64,000 nucleotides of DNA from Roseiarcus sp963820775 (GCA_963820775.1 CAWGBF010000015.1:62001-126000), one strand, 5' to 3'. Positions 47,608 through 57,469 are shown, counted from the stretch's first letter. Notes: generated by a model not told the origin, from the letters alone. Translations and numbers: made by a program.

Positions 47608-48636
47608 GTGGCCACCGATATTTCGACAGCCGCCCCGGCGCCCGAAGCGAGAAGAGCTGGACGTCGTCGCCTGCCGCCCGAGCTCAGCATTCTCGCAGTC
47701 ATGATCGGCATGATGCTGCTGTTCGAAGTTCTGGGCTGGATTTTTGTCGGGCAGAGCTTCATCGCCAATCCGCTCAGGCTCAGGATCATGATCCTGCAGG
47801 AAGCGGAGATCGGCATCATCGCCGTCGGCGTCACGCAGGTCATCATTATGGGCGGCATCGATCTGTCGTCGGGGTCGGTCGTCGGCATGACCGCGATGAT
47901 CGCAGCCAGCCTAGCGCAGGTCGCTGGCTACACCCACGCGGTCTACCCCAGCCTCACTGGCCTCAACCCGGTTTTTCCGGTGGCTGCGGGTCTGGTGTGC
48001 GGACTGATCGCAGGATTAATCAACGGCTCGTTGATCGCCTACACGAAAATCCCGGCGTTCATCGCCACGCTTGGCATGATGGTGTCGGCCCGAGGCGTCG
48101 CCGACTGGTACACGAACGGCCAGCCGATCGGCAATCTCGAAGATTCCTTCGCCGCCATCGGCGCCGGCTGGTGGCCGGTGATCATCTTTCTCGGCGTCGC
48201 CTTCATCTTCCACATTGCGCTGCGCTATACGCGCTACGGCAAGTTCACCTACGCCATCGGCGCTAACCAGTTGGCCGCTCGCGTTTCGGGCATCGATGTC
48301 GAACGGCATATCGTCCTTGTCTATATGGTGGCGGGGCTGCTCTCTGGACTGTCAGGTATTGTGCATACAGCGCGCGCCATCAGCGGCCAGGCCGGGGTCG
48401 GCGTCGGCTTCGAACTCGACGCGATCGCCGCGGCGGTTATCGGCGGAACCTCGCTCTCGGGCGGCGTCGGCCGCATGACCGGAACGGTGATCGGGGCGGT
48501 CATTCTCGGGATTCTGACGTCGGGATTCACGTTCCTCAACGTCGACGCGCATTATCAGGAAATCATTAAGGGCGGCGTCATTGTGGCGGCGGTGGTCGCC
48601 GATCAGTACCGCCAGCGCCGACGCAAGGGAGCATGA
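47608..48636 (+). CDS. Ribose/inositol-type ABC transporter permease
   Basis: 342 residues, RbsC family, GTG start. GGIDLSSGSVVGMTAMIAA and AVIGGTSLSGGVGRMTGT are the usual conserved membrane segments. The order binding protein, ATPase, permease is standard. After the gene come about 190 bases and a tRNA on the other strand. Confidence 0.93.
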   Translation: MATDISTAAPAPEARRAGRRRLPPELSILAVMIGMMLLFEVLGWIFVGQSFIANPLRLRIMILQEAEIGIIAVGVTQVIIMGGIDLSSGSVVGMTAMIAASLAQVAGYTHAVYPSLTGLNPVFPVAAGLVCGLIAGLINGSLIAYTKIPAFIATLGMMVSARGVADWYTNGQPIGNLEDSFAAIGAGWWPVIIFLGVAFIFHIALRYTRYGKFTYAIGANQLAARVSGIDVERHIVLVYMVAGLLSGLSGIVHTARAISGQAGVGVGFELDAIAAAVIGGTSLSGGVGRMTGTVIGAVILGILTSGFTFLNVDAHYQEIIKGGVIVAAVVADQYRQRRRKGA

Positions 48637-48829
48637 GCGTGGCGTCCAAGTTGCTCGCCGTCAGATGCGCACGCCAAGTTCCATGGGTTCGCGCCAGCCG
48701 AGGCCGACAATGACGCCATCAGACTGACCGGACCGCCAATGCAGCCCACAGGACCGCCATGGTCATTGGGCCGGACAACGACCTTGATTTTGAAGGGGTT
48801 TTGTGGACGAATTTCTGAGGAAGGGTGAA

Positions 48830-48905
48830 TGGTGCCCAGGGGCGGAATCGAACCACCGACACCGTGATTTTCAGTCACGTGCTCTACCAACTGAGCTACC
48901 TGGGC
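48830..48905 (-). tRNA. tRNA-Phe (anticodon GAA)
   Basis: On the minus strand the cloverleaf reads GCCCAGGTAGCTCAGTTGGT for the acceptor and D-arm, an anticodon arm with loop CTGAAAA and anticodon GAA, GGTTCGATTCC in the T-arm, and CCTGGGC closing the acceptor with an encoded CCA. All four stems pair. The 76-base length is standard. Confidence 0.97.
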
Positions 48906-49097
48906 GGCTGGCCCGTCGAGACGCAGCGGGGGCTTATAGGCGTCGGCGCTGCGCCTTGTCCAGGGTTTCGGCGCCGATAATTTCGCGGACCTCAAAGCCG
49001 CCGGCTGGCCGGAGGTCGGCCCGCCGTCCCGCCATCAATATGCCGCACTCCAAACCGCAATGCTTCGCGCGGTGGTTTGTGATAAAAGACCGACGTC

Positions 49098-49721
49098 ATG
49101 CGCTTCGTTATTGCTTGTTTTCCCGCCGCGTCGGTTTGTGCGGCCGCGGTTTGCCTCCGGGTTGCGCCCGCCGCCGCCGCTGACCTGCCGACCGCTCCGT
49201 CCACTTATCCGGCGCTCGGCCCCGGCGCAGCCGATGTCGCGCCCGATTATTGGTCCGGCCTTTCGGTTAGCGCGGGGGTCTCCGTCTGGGGAGGCAAAGG
49301 GATCAAGGGCGGCGTCGGGGGCGAGACGGACCTGAGTTATGAACACGTCTTCGACAACGGAATCATGCTGGGAGTGCAGGCATCGACAGGCTATATGCCC
49401 TATCTCCAGACGGGTCCCGGATTCTCGCAGTTCACCGGCGGCGCTTTCGCCGGCGGCTCGGCGATCGTCGGGTACAATTTCGGCCAAGTGACCCCCTATG
49501 TCATCACCGGGGTCGATTTCCTCCGTGCGACGCGCTTCAGCAGCGGGGTTTTCAACGCAGGCGACGCCGTCAACACCGTTTTCTCCGGCCCCGGGGCGGT
49601 GCAGGCGGTCGGCACGTTCGGCGTCGGCGTCAATTATCGCATCACCTCGAACTTCAGCATGGGGCTCGAAGCGATCGTCCACACCAACCCCAGTAGCGGC
49701 GCATTTGCGCCATGGCCCTAA
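49098..49721 (+). CDS. Outer-membrane beta-barrel-like protein
   Basis: 207 residues. The signal peptide ends near PAAAAD; after that the chain has alternating short Gly/aromatic strands such as YWSGLSVSAGVSVWGGKG, FGQVTPYVITGVDFLRATRF and GTFGVGVNYRITSNFSMGLE (cited in part), as in small OmpA/opacity-type barrels of alphaproteobacteria. The end APWP is less typical, where an aromatic terminal residue is expected. Confidence 0.72.
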   Translation: MRFVIACFPAASVCAAAVCLRVAPAAAADLPTAPSTYPALGPGAADVAPDYWSGLSVSAGVSVWGGKGIKGGVGGETDLSYEHVFDNGIMLGVQASTGYMPYLQTGPGFSQFTGGAFAGGSAIVGYNFGQVTPYVITGVDFLRATRFSSGVFNAGDAVNTVFSGPGAVQAVGTFGVGVNYRITSNFSMGLEAIVHTNPSSGAFAPWP

Positions 49722-49780
49722 CTGGCCTGTCGCCTCAAGTCCCTGCGCCGCGCTCCGCCCAACCCGATCGCCCAGTCTGA

Positions 49781-51358
49781 ATGACCCACATGCATGACCT
49801 GTCCCGCCGGGCGCTGCTCGTCAGCATCGTGGCTGCTTCCGGCGCGCGCTTAGCCGCCCCCGCGGCCGCCCAGAGCGATGCGTCGCCGGCCGCCGCCCCG
49901 GCGCCGTTCGGCTACCAGGACGTCGTGAAGCGGGCGCACGATCTCGCCGCGGCGCCGTTCGACAGCTCGATCCCACCACTGCCCGACGGCCTGGCGACCC
50001 TCGACTTCGACGGCTGGCGCGACATCCGCTTCAAATCCGACAAGCCGCTGCTCGGTCAGGAGGGCGCCAATTTCCGGCTCGAACTGTTCCATCTCGGGCA
50101 CCTGTACAAGCGTCCGGTCGTCGTCAACGTATTGCGCGACGGCATCCCGGCCCCGATCCCCTACGCGGCCAATCTGTTCGACTACGGCCACACCAAACTT
50201 GGCGCTCTGCCGATCAACCTGGGTTTTGCCGGGTTTCGTCTGCGCTTTCCGATCAACGCGCCACACGTCTGGGACGAAGTGATCGCATTTCTCGGGACAA
50301 GCTACTTCCGCTTCCTCGGCCGCGGCCAGCGCTACGGCCAGTCGGCGCGGGGCCTTGCGATCGGCGCCGCCCCTCGCCTCAATGAGGAGTTTCCGTTCTT
50401 TCGCGAATTCTGGATCGAGACGCCGGATGCGACGGCCGAGCATATCGTCATCTATGCGCTGCTCGACGGCGAATCGGCGACCGGGGCCTTCCGCTTCGAT
50501 CTGAACCCTGGCCAGGAGACCTTCATCGACGCGAACGTCACTCTGTTCGCCCGCAAGGCGACGCCTGCGCTCGGTCTTGCGCCGCTGTCGTCGATGTATT
50601 TCGTCGGCAAGGCCGATCGTCGTTTCTCCGACGACTTCCGCGGCGAATTGCATGATTCCGACGGCCTTCTCATGCATACGGGCGCGGGGGAATGGATCTG
50701 GCGGCCGCTCAGCAACCCGGCGAAGCCGAGCGTCTCCGTCTTCCTCGACGCCAACCCGCGCGGATTTGGGCTTCTGCAGCGCGACCGCAACTTCAGCGAC
50801 TACGAGGATCTCGATCTCGCTTATGAACTGAGGCCGAGCTACTGGATCGAGCCGCACGAAGGCTGGGGCGAGGGCAGGGTGGAGCTGGTTGAATTGCCGA
50901 CCAGCGACGAGACCAACGACAACATCGTCGTCGCCTGGGCGCCGAAGCAGGGGCTCGAGATCGGCAAGTCGCTGGTCTTCGGCTATCGCATCACGGCGAT
51001 GTCGATGGATCAAAGCCTGACGCCGGGCGGCCGCACGGTCGCGACGTTCCGCGTCTCCCCGCGCGCCCTGGGAGCGCCCGATCCGCCGCCGCCGCCCGGG
51101 GCGACGCGATTCCTCATCGATTTTACCGGCGGCGACTTGTCCTACTACATGAGCGACCCCTCGCTGGTGGAGACGGTGGCGACGGCGTCGGCCGGACGGA
51201 TCCTGCGCACGTTCCTCACGCCCAACACCCATATCCGGGGGTTCCGCGCCGGCGTCGACGTCACGGTCGATCCCGGCCAGAGCACCGACCTGCGCGTGTT
51301 CCTGCGCGCCGGCCCCAGGGCGCTGACCGAGACCTGGACCTTTCCCTGGCGGGCCTAG
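49781..51358 (+). CDS. Periplasmic glucan biosynthesis protein OpgD/MdoG family
   Basis: 525 residues. A twin-arginine-type signal LSRRALLVSIVAASG precedes APFGYQDVVKRAHDLAAAPF. Family landmarks are LDFDGWRDIRFKSDKPLL, YFRFLGRGQRYGQSARGLAI, ENEFPFF-like LNEEFPFFREFW, and the C-terminal LRVFLRAGPRALTETWTFPW. OpgD/OpgG act on osmoregulated periplasmic glucans. The Tat signal favours OpgD. The membrane glucosyltransferase OpgH is not in the window. Confidence 0.93.
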   Translation: MTHMHDLSRRALLVSIVAASGARLAAPAAAQSDASPAAAPAPFGYQDVVKRAHDLAAAPFDSSIPPLPDGLATLDFDGWRDIRFKSDKPLLGQEGANFRLELFHLGHLYKRPVVVNVLRDGIPAPIPYAANLFDYGHTKLGALPINLGFAGFRLRFPINAPHVWDEVIAFLGTSYFRFLGRGQRYGQSARGLAIGAAPRLNEEFPFFREFWIETPDATAEHIVIYALLDGESATGAFRFDLNPGQETFIDANVTLFARKATPALGLAPLSSMYFVGKADRRFSDDFRGELHDSDGLLMHTGAGEWIWRPLSNPAKPSVSVFLDANPRGFGLLQRDRNFSDYEDLDLAYELRPSYWIEPHEGWGEGRVELVELPTSDETNDNIVVAWAPKQGLEIGKSLVFGYRITAMSMDQSLTPGGRTVATFRVSPRALGAPDPPPPPGATRFLIDFTGGDLSYYMSDPSLVETVATASAGRILRTFLTPNTHIRGFRAGVDVTVDPGQSTDLRVFLRAGPRALTETWTFPWRA

Positions 51359-51899
51359 GCGTCATTCCCGCCAAGCTTACGGATACAACCGACGGGCGAG
51401 TTCGATTCAAATAAACGCAAGCCAACGAAAATAAACGAAAGTAAAATTGCTTTTATTTGTTTTCATTTGTTTGCGTTTATTTTTTAGAATCGTGACTTTT
51501 CAATTGGTTACGACGGATTCAAACAGAAATTTTTCTCCCGCCGGCGGGGACCCGCTCCGGTTGTAAATGCGCGCGCATCGCGCCGGGTCAGAAGGTTCGT
51601 CGGCATGGGTCGCGGAGCTTTCGGCGATCGAGTTTCTCATCGCCGAGATCATAGCCGAGGTTTCGTCTTTGCGCAAGAAAATGTCGCATATTCGTGAATT
51701 CCATAGTCCGGGGCGGCCGGCTCCGAGCGAGAATGGCCGCGTCTTACTTCTTCGCGTGGGTGTCTGGAGAGAGCCCCTGTAGGGGTCCAATTGCAAAAAA
51801 TCTAACCCTCCGCGTGACCGACATCGATGCGACTGTCCGTCCCCTCGCTGGTGCCGTGGACCAGCTGACACGTGGCGTCAACGGCGTTCCGTTAGTCGC
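51359..51899. other. Accessory-boundary region with an AT-rich hairpin, no clear gene
   Basis: Short frames exist on both strands but none resembles a known protein. The main structure is the long hairpin at 51403-51492, described separately. Composition changes sharply here from the GC-rich opgD. Confidence 0.4.
51403..51492. repeat. Long AT-rich inverted repeat (about 90 bp)
   Basis: The outer arms are CGATTCAAATAAACGCAA (51403-51420) and the reverse complement TTGCGTTTATTT (51471-51482) plus GAATCG (51487-51492), with a 4-base bulge. Inner parts also pair loosely: AAACGAAAGTAAAA opposite TTTTATTTGTTT. The left half is A-rich and the right half T-rich. It may be a transcription terminator for opgD, or the end of a mobile element. 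Confidence 0.65.
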
Positions 51900-53710
51900 T
51901 CATTCAGGCAATTCTCGCGAGAATGTGGCTAGCAATTTTATGAGTTCGACCATCTCTGAGGGCACTTCGTCTACCTGCATCGCATCGATAATTGCTGTTG
52001 GAGTGACGCTGACCTGATTCTTGTCTTGCGAATGTTTGTTGATCGCCGCCAGCGCCTCCTTACCCGGTATAAGTTCCAAAGGAGCACCCGCAGTTTGCCA
52101 TCGCGCCTCAAACTCATCGAGCGCCAATCTGGACATGGAAGCTTCGCTCAACTGCGGAGATCGCTTTCGTTCAAAACTTCGCCGACTCGAAATATATTGC
52201 GACAGAACCTGCGTTTTTGTCGATTTGGAAAAAACCTCAAGTGTTTTTGCAGCATGAGGTTCGTACGTGTAAGGTTCTCCCGAACGTCGACCACGATCGG
52301 CTACCCTTTGGCGCAATGCACGATCTATTGCTGTTGGAACCAACAAAAAGTTCTCTATCTCTTTACGCTTAAGAATAACGACGCGACTACAAAAGTCTAC
52401 ACATGCACTAGAAATAGCTTAGCATTCAGCATCGCTGCGATAGTCACGGTCCAACACTGCGGTAGCAATGATTTTTCCGCCGAGCGTTTCCTCCATACCT
52501 GACTTGAGATAACGCATTCGGTCCGGGTTAAATCCGTCTACCGGCACTACCGCAAACTCGTGTCGAAGGGCGACGTTGGCCTGACCGAGTTTCCGTGCAA
52601 ATTTGCCAAAAATCTGAAAGTCCTTCCCCTCGACAAAAACAACTCGTCTTGTTTTTGCTAACTGTGTCAGCACAGGATTTAAGTTCGATCCTAACACCGT
52701 GAAAACCTCCCTGAGTTGAGAGGGATCCCTAATACGTTGCGCAGTTTTGCGGCTCTTACTCACGAGGACAATGTCGTCCGACTCCACCTCTGTCACAATC
52801 TCAGTCGAATGCGTTGCGATGAGGATATCAGGCCCGAGGCTACGCAGCTGTCCAAGAAGTTGCCGCTGCAACTCCGAGTGAAGGTAGATGTCTGGTTCGT
52901 CAATTAGGAACAACGATACGTTCTTGGATTGAATTAGATGTGTGAGCATTTGGCACCATACCTGAAAACCAAATCCAGCCCAAAAAAGCTCTCTAGGGAT
53001 GCGTTGTTCCGGACAAAACATGAATAGCATTGGTCTTTCATGCGAGCGATCGATGACCGGCGGTTGTATATCCATGCCGGGCCAAGTCAGTTGAAGCGCA
53101 CTCCGAAATTCTGCGAGAGCTTCGGGATATGGTGCCAAATATTTCTAAAATTGCGTGCCGCGCGATAGTTGAAGAGTGCCAGCCTCGCTGCCTCAACCTG
53201 ATATAGGGGCTCATGGTGCTCAACCGGTCCCAAGATGGGGACGAAACCAATCGGGCAATCGAACTGCTGTTTGAAGCTTTTCGTATTGAATATCTCTTTT
53301 CCTTGAGCATCTGCGATAAGCACGCAGCTTTGCGGTTCTGGGAAGAAAATATTTAGCGTGTTTTTGTTGGAAAGGGAAAATTCAACACTCGCAGGTTTAC
53401 TATCATCGTAGTTGTAAAATATATTTTCTTCAGCAACAGAAATGCTTCGTAAGTCGACTTCCCAACCCATTGTTCGGCCATACGGGCCCATGACGGCGGT
53501 TGGGTTCTTGGAAGCAGCTCGCCTCATTGCCGCGGCTAGAATCCGAAATGCTGCGAGGATCGTCGATTTTCCTGCGTTGTTTGGACCCACAAGCACGTTG
53601 AAATGCCGCAGATCGATCCTGAAAGTTTCGAACGCCTTAAATCTAGTGAATGACCCCCGCGTGAATTGAGGCATTTTCAGAATTTCGTCGCCAATCTGCG
53701 TCCAGATCAT
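51900..53710 (-). pseudogene. OLD-family AAA ATPase (ATP-dependent endonuclease-like), frameshift and stop
   Basis: From ATG 53710 the AAA domain reads FKAFETFRIDLRHFNVLVGP, then Walker A GPNNAGKST (residues 42-50 region). A frame change near 53120 (IWHHIP to EALAEFRSALQL) is followed by the Walker B part SLFLIDEPDIYLHSELQRQL and the switch ILIATHSTEIVTEV. The TOPRIM-like part VVFVEGKDFQIFGK and VLDRDYRSDAEC comes next; then a TAA at 52419-52421 interrupts, and the same frame continues as KRKEIENFLLVPTAIDRAL to the end. OLD proteins are nucleases linked to phage defence. The AAA part is near-complete, but the gene is inactive as read. Confidence 0.78.
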
Positions 53711-53902
53711 ATCCGACTTGCGCCCGCCGCCGATATCGAATGCTTGCACGACCGCGGAGCGTGGCGGATGCGTGGTAGGGCCCAGTTTGGCTCTGATTGC
53801 AATTGATCGTCGCTCATACCAAATCTCTGAAGGGATGACTCGGTTGGGAATTCCTGACTCGCCTGGCGTCTGATTCAAGGTGGCGAACAGAGGAGGTTCG
53901 CC

Positions 53903-54960
53903 ATGCCCATTCCGCTTCGGGGCGATTATGACGCTGAGATGGTGAGAGCTGCGGCCAAGCGGTCGAAGGACGGGCCGCAGGCCAGGCGGCTTTTGGCTCT
54001 GGCGGCGGTTTACGAAGGCGCGACGCGCACCGAGGCGGCGAAGATCGGCGGGGTGACGCTTCAAATCATTCGCGATTGGGTGATGAAGTTCAACGCCCAT
54101 GGACCGGAAGGCTTGATTGATCGCAAGCCGCCCGGACAGGCTCCCCGGCTGAACGGCGCACACCGCGCCGCGCTCGCCGCGATCATCGAGAGCGGCCCGA
54201 TCCCGGCGGTTCATGGGGTCGTGCGCTGGCGGATTGTCGATCTCTGCCAATGGATTTTCGAGGAGTTTCGCGTCGTCGTCGCCAAGCAGACGTTGAGCCG
54301 CGAACTGCGCGCCATGGGTTATCGCAAGCTCTCGGCCCGTCCCCGCCATCATGCTCAGGCCGCAGGCGCGATCGAAGATTTTAAAAAAGCTTTTCCGCGC
54401 GCCTGGAAGCGATCGGGCGCGAGAAGGACGTCGAGCCCAGCGCCATAGAGGTCTGGTTCGCCGACGAGGCGCGCGTCGGCCAGAAGAACAAGATCACCCG
54501 GCGCTGGGCCAAGCGCGGCGCGCGTCCAAGCGCTCCCGAAGATCAGCGAACCGCCTCGGCTTATATCTTCGGCGCGATCTGTCCCAAGGACGGCAAAGGC
54601 GCGGCCCTGGTCATGCCACGCTGCAACACGGAGGCGATGAACCTCCATCTCGCCGAAATCGCCACCCAGATCGCGCCGAGAGCGCACGCCGTGCTGCTGG
54701 TCGATCAGGCCGGCTGGCATTTGTCCGGCAGATTGATCGTCCCGCCCAACATGACGCTGATCCCGTTCCCCGCAAAGTGCCCAGAGCTCAACCCGCAGGA
54801 AAACATCTGGCAGTTCCTGCGCGACAACTGGCTCTCAAATCGGATCTTCAATTGCTTCGACGACATCGTCGATCACTGCTGCGAAGCATGGAACAAGCTC
54901 ATAAACCAGCCCTGGAGGATCATGTCGATCGGCCTTCGGGACTGGGCCTATCGGTCATGA
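53903..54960 (+). pseudogene. IS630-family transposase, frameshifted
   Basis: ATG 53903 opens an HTH part (ARRLLALAAVYEGATRTEAA, then GVTLQIIRDWVMKFNAHG). The frame breaks near 54390-54415, and the DDE domain continues one frame over: IEVWFADEARVGQKNKITRR with the first Asp, VLLVDQAGWH with the second, and CPELNPQENIWQFLRDNWLS with the Glu. It ends at 54960, only some 20 bases before the ars promoter. In IS630 a programmed frameshift is known in some members, so this one may still be functional. Confidence 0.8.
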
Positions 54961-54981
54961 TCACCAAGTCTTGGTATAAAC

Positions 54982-55014
54982 TTGACTTTCCATATTTCTG
55001 CATTTATAGAAATA
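54982..55014 (+). promoter_or_regulatory. ars promoter with ArsR-type operator
   Basis: TTGACT (54982-54987) and TATAGA (55005-55010) are separated by 17 bases, a good sigma-70 promoter. An inverted repeat, TATTTCT (54993-54999) and AGAAATA (55008-55014), overlaps the spacer and the -10, a position suited to repression by the ArsR protein encoded just downstream. Confidence 0.75.
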
Positions 55015-55028
55015 CGGAAGGGACGACC

Positions 55029-55373
55029 ATGCTTAGAAGCGACGCCGAGGAAACCGTACGCTACGCCGACGTGCTCGCCGCCCTCGGGGCCGAGCCCCGA
55101 TTGCGGATCGTCCGGCTTTTGCTTGCCGCCCATCCCGAAGGCCTTGTCGTCGGCGAGATCGGCGCCGAGCTCGGCATCCCGCCCTCGACGCTCTCGCATC
55201 ATCTCGACAAGCTGAAGAACGAAGGCCTCGTCGCCGTGCGTCGCGAAAGCACGTTCCTTCGCTACACGGCCGACACCGCCACGCTTCAGGAAATCGTCGG
55301 ATTCCTGTTCGCCGAATGCTGCACCCGCAACAAGGCGATCAGGCCGGAAGCCATCACCTGCGCCTGCCCATGA
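55029..55373 (+). CDS. arsR: ArsR family arsenic-responsive repressor
   Basis: 114 residues. Winged HTH: VGEIGAELGIPPSTLSHHLD and the wing VAVRRESTFLRYTAD. The cysteine group at the C-terminus (Cys97, Cys98, Cys111, Cys113: AECCTR and TCACP) is a plausible As(III) site of the C-terminal type, rather than the helix-3 ELCVCDL site, which is absent. It lies first in the ars operon, 8 bases before arsM. Its operator is at 54993-55014. Confidence 0.93.
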   Translation: MLRSDAEETVRYADVLAALGAEPRLRIVRLLLAAHPEGLVVGEIGAELGIPPSTLSHHLDKLKNEGLVAVRRESTFLRYTADTATLQEIVGFLFAECCTRNKAIRPEAITCACP

Positions 55374-55381
55374 GGAGCGTC

Positions 55382-56242
55382 ATGCCGGAACCTGACATCA
55401 AGGAAGTCGTGCGCGAGCGCTACGCCAAAATTGCGCGCAGCGTCCGAGCGCCGGGCTCGTCGTGTTGCTACGACGGCAAATCGAGCTCGGAGGGGATTTC
55501 GGCCAATCTCTACGGCGCCGACGAAACCAGGCGCCTGCCGCAGGACGCGGTGACGGCGTCGCTCGGCTGCGGCAATCCCGCGGCGCTCGCCGAGCTTAAG
55601 GAAGGCGAGACGGTGCTCGATCTTGGCTCCGGCGGCGGCATCGACGTTCTGCTTTCGGCGCGCCGCGTCGGCCCCTCGGGCAAGGCCTATGGGCTCGACA
55701 TGACGGACGACATGCTCGCGCTCGCCCGCGAAAATCAACGGAAAGCCGGAGCGGAGAACGTCGAGTTCCTGAAGGGCGAGATTGAGGCGATTCCGTTGCC
55801 GGATAATACGGTTGACGTGATCATTTCGAATTGCGTCATCAATCTCTCGGCCGACAAGGACAGGGTGCTGCGCGAAGCGTTCCGCGTCCTGAAGCCGGGC
55901 GGCCGCTTCGCCGTGTCGGACGTTGTGACGCGCGGCGCAATTCCTGAGGCGGTCCGCCGGAACATGCTGCTTTGGGCCGGCTGCGTCGCCGGCGCGCTGG
56001 ACGAGAACGACTATCGGATAACGCTCGCGGCGTCCGGTTTCGAGGCGATCGGCATCGAGCCGACGCGCGTCTACAATGTGGAGGACGCGCGCGAATTCCT
56101 GACCAGCCAGAGCTTCGATGTTGACGCGATCGCCGCCGAAGTCGCCGGCAAGTTCATGAGCGCCTTCGTCCGCGCGAAGAAGCCGGACGTCGCCGCAAAT
56201 GCGAAAGCCGAGAGCTGCTGCGCCCCGACCGGCCGCCAGTAG
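55382..56242 (+). CDS. arsM: Arsenite methyltransferase
   Basis: 286 residues. SAM motif LDLGSGGGIDVLLSA (from residue 79). Conserved cysteines: Cys28-Cys29 (SSCCYDG), Cys63 (LGCGNP), Cys151 (SNCVINL) and Cys201 (WAGCVAGAL); the last three correspond to the As(III)-binding positions of ArsM. The C-terminus has another Cys pair (ESCCAPTG). It methylates As(III) to mono-, di- and trimethyl forms that leave as gas. Start at ATG 55382; ATG 55370 is in frame. Confidence 0.95.
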   Translation: MPEPDIKEVVRERYAKIARSVRAPGSSCCYDGKSSSEGISANLYGADETRRLPQDAVTASLGCGNPAALAELKEGETVLDLGSGGGIDVLLSARRVGPSGKAYGLDMTDDMLALARENQRKAGAENVEFLKGEIEAIPLPDNTVDVIISNCVINLSADKDRVLREAFRVLKPGGRFAVSDVVTRGAIPEAVRRNMLLWAGCVAGALDENDYRITLAASGFEAIGIEPTRVYNVEDAREFLTSQSFDVDAIAAEVAGKFMSAFVRAKKPDVAANAKAESCCAPTGRQ

Positions 56243-56252
56243 GGGAGCGGCG

Positions 56253-56774
56253 ATGAGCGATCACCCGTTCAACGTCCTGTTCCTTTGCACCGGCAACAGC
56301 GCCCGGTCGGTTCTGGCGGAGGGAATTCTGCGTAAAGATGGGGCCGGCCGCTTCAACGCCTTTTCGGCGGGCAGTCATCCAAAGGGGCAAGTCAACCCGT
56401 TCGCGCTCAAGGTGTTGGGGTCTTATGGCTATCCGACGGACGGCTACAGGTCGAAAGGGTGGGAGGAGTTCGCCGCGCCCGGCGCGCCGGTCATGGACTT
56501 CGTCTTTACGGTCTGCGACAGCGCCGCGGGCGAAGCCTGCCCCATCTGGCCGGGACAGCCGATGACGGCGCATTGGGGCATCGAAGACCCCGCTGCGGTG
56601 GAAGGAAGCGATATTGAGAAGGAGCGCGCCTTCATCACCGCGTTCAGATATCTGAAGAACCGGATCTCGGTTTTCATCAGCCTGCCCATCCGGAGCCTCG
56701 ACAGGATGGCTTTGGGGGCCAAGCTTCGGGACATTGGGCGTCTTGACGGAGCGACGCCGCGTGCGGCGTTGTGA
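56253..56774 (+). CDS. arsC: Arsenate reductase, LMW-phosphatase (thioredoxin-linked) family
   Basis: 173 residues. The P-loop LCTGNSARS (Cys12 to Arg18) is the CX5R phosphatase motif. DFVFTVCDSAAGEACPIWPG carries the further cysteines used for the internal disulphide. It reduces arsenate to arsenite. It stands between arsM and aqpS, and its stop overlaps the GTG start of aqpS. Confidence 0.93.
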   Translation: MSDHPFNVLFLCTGNSARSVLAEGILRKDGAGRFNAFSAGSHPKGQVNPFALKVLGSYGYPTDGYRSKGWEEFAAPGAPVMDFVFTVCDSAAGEACPIWPGQPMTAHWGIEDPAAVEGSDIEKERAFITAFRYLKNRISVFISLPIRSLDRMALGAKLRDIGRLDGATPRAAL

Positions 56775-57469
56775 GCCCGACACTCGCCCGGCGCCTTGCG
56801 GCCGAAGCGCTCGGAACCGGGTTTCTGGTCGCGACGGTCGTGGGGTCTGGCGTCATGGCCGAGACGCTGACCAAGGACGCGGGGCTTGCGCTGCTGGGCA
56901 ACACGCTGCCGACGGGCGCGATGCTCGTGGTGCTGATCACGATCTTCGGGCCGATCTCCGGCGCGCATTTCAATCCGGCCGTCTCCCTCGTCTTCGCCCT
57001 CAAGCGCGATCTCGGGGCGCGGGAAACAGGCCTCTATGTCGCCGCCCAGATCGTCGGCGGCGTCGCCGGGACCTTTGCGGCGCATCTGATGTTCGGCCTG
57101 CCGATGCTGGAAACCTCGCTCAAAGTGCGGACGGGCGGCGCGCAATGGTTCGCCGAATGGGTGGCGACGTTCGGGCTCGTCGTGACGATCCTTTGCGGAC
57201 TCAAATTCGCCCGGGCGTCCGTTCCGTGGCTCGTCGGCCTCTACATCACCGCCGCCTAATGGTTCACCGCGTCAACCTCTTTCGCCAATCCGGCCGTCGT
57301 GATTGCGCGGTCCTTGACCAACACCTTTTCCGGCATCAGGCCGGTGGACGCCCCGGCGTTCATCGTCGCTCAGCTCGTCGGCGCGCTCTGCGGCCTAGGC
57401 GTGGCGGGATGGCTTCTTGCTCAATCGGCCGAAACGGACGAGGCCATAAGCCGGGAGGCGCAGTTATGA
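56771..57469 (+). pseudogene. aqpS: Aquaporin (MIP) family channel, AqpS-like, with one in-frame stop
   Basis: GTG 56771 overlaps the stop of arsC. The frame is single and uniform. The first NPA box is GAHFNPAVSLV and the second is SFANPAVVIARSLTNTFSGI. A TAA at 57257-57259 falls where homologues read a Tyr (AAYWFTASTSFANPAV), which a single base change from TAT or TAC would explain; after it the frame continues normally to TGA 57467-57469. In Sinorhizobium meliloti, AqpS lets As(III) flow out after reduction. Here only the first part of the channel would be made. Confidence 0.88.

Noticed and set aside
49850..51232. 460-codon open frame opposite opgD
   Set aside because: Antisense shadow with Arg-rich composition; opgD is well supported on the other strand.
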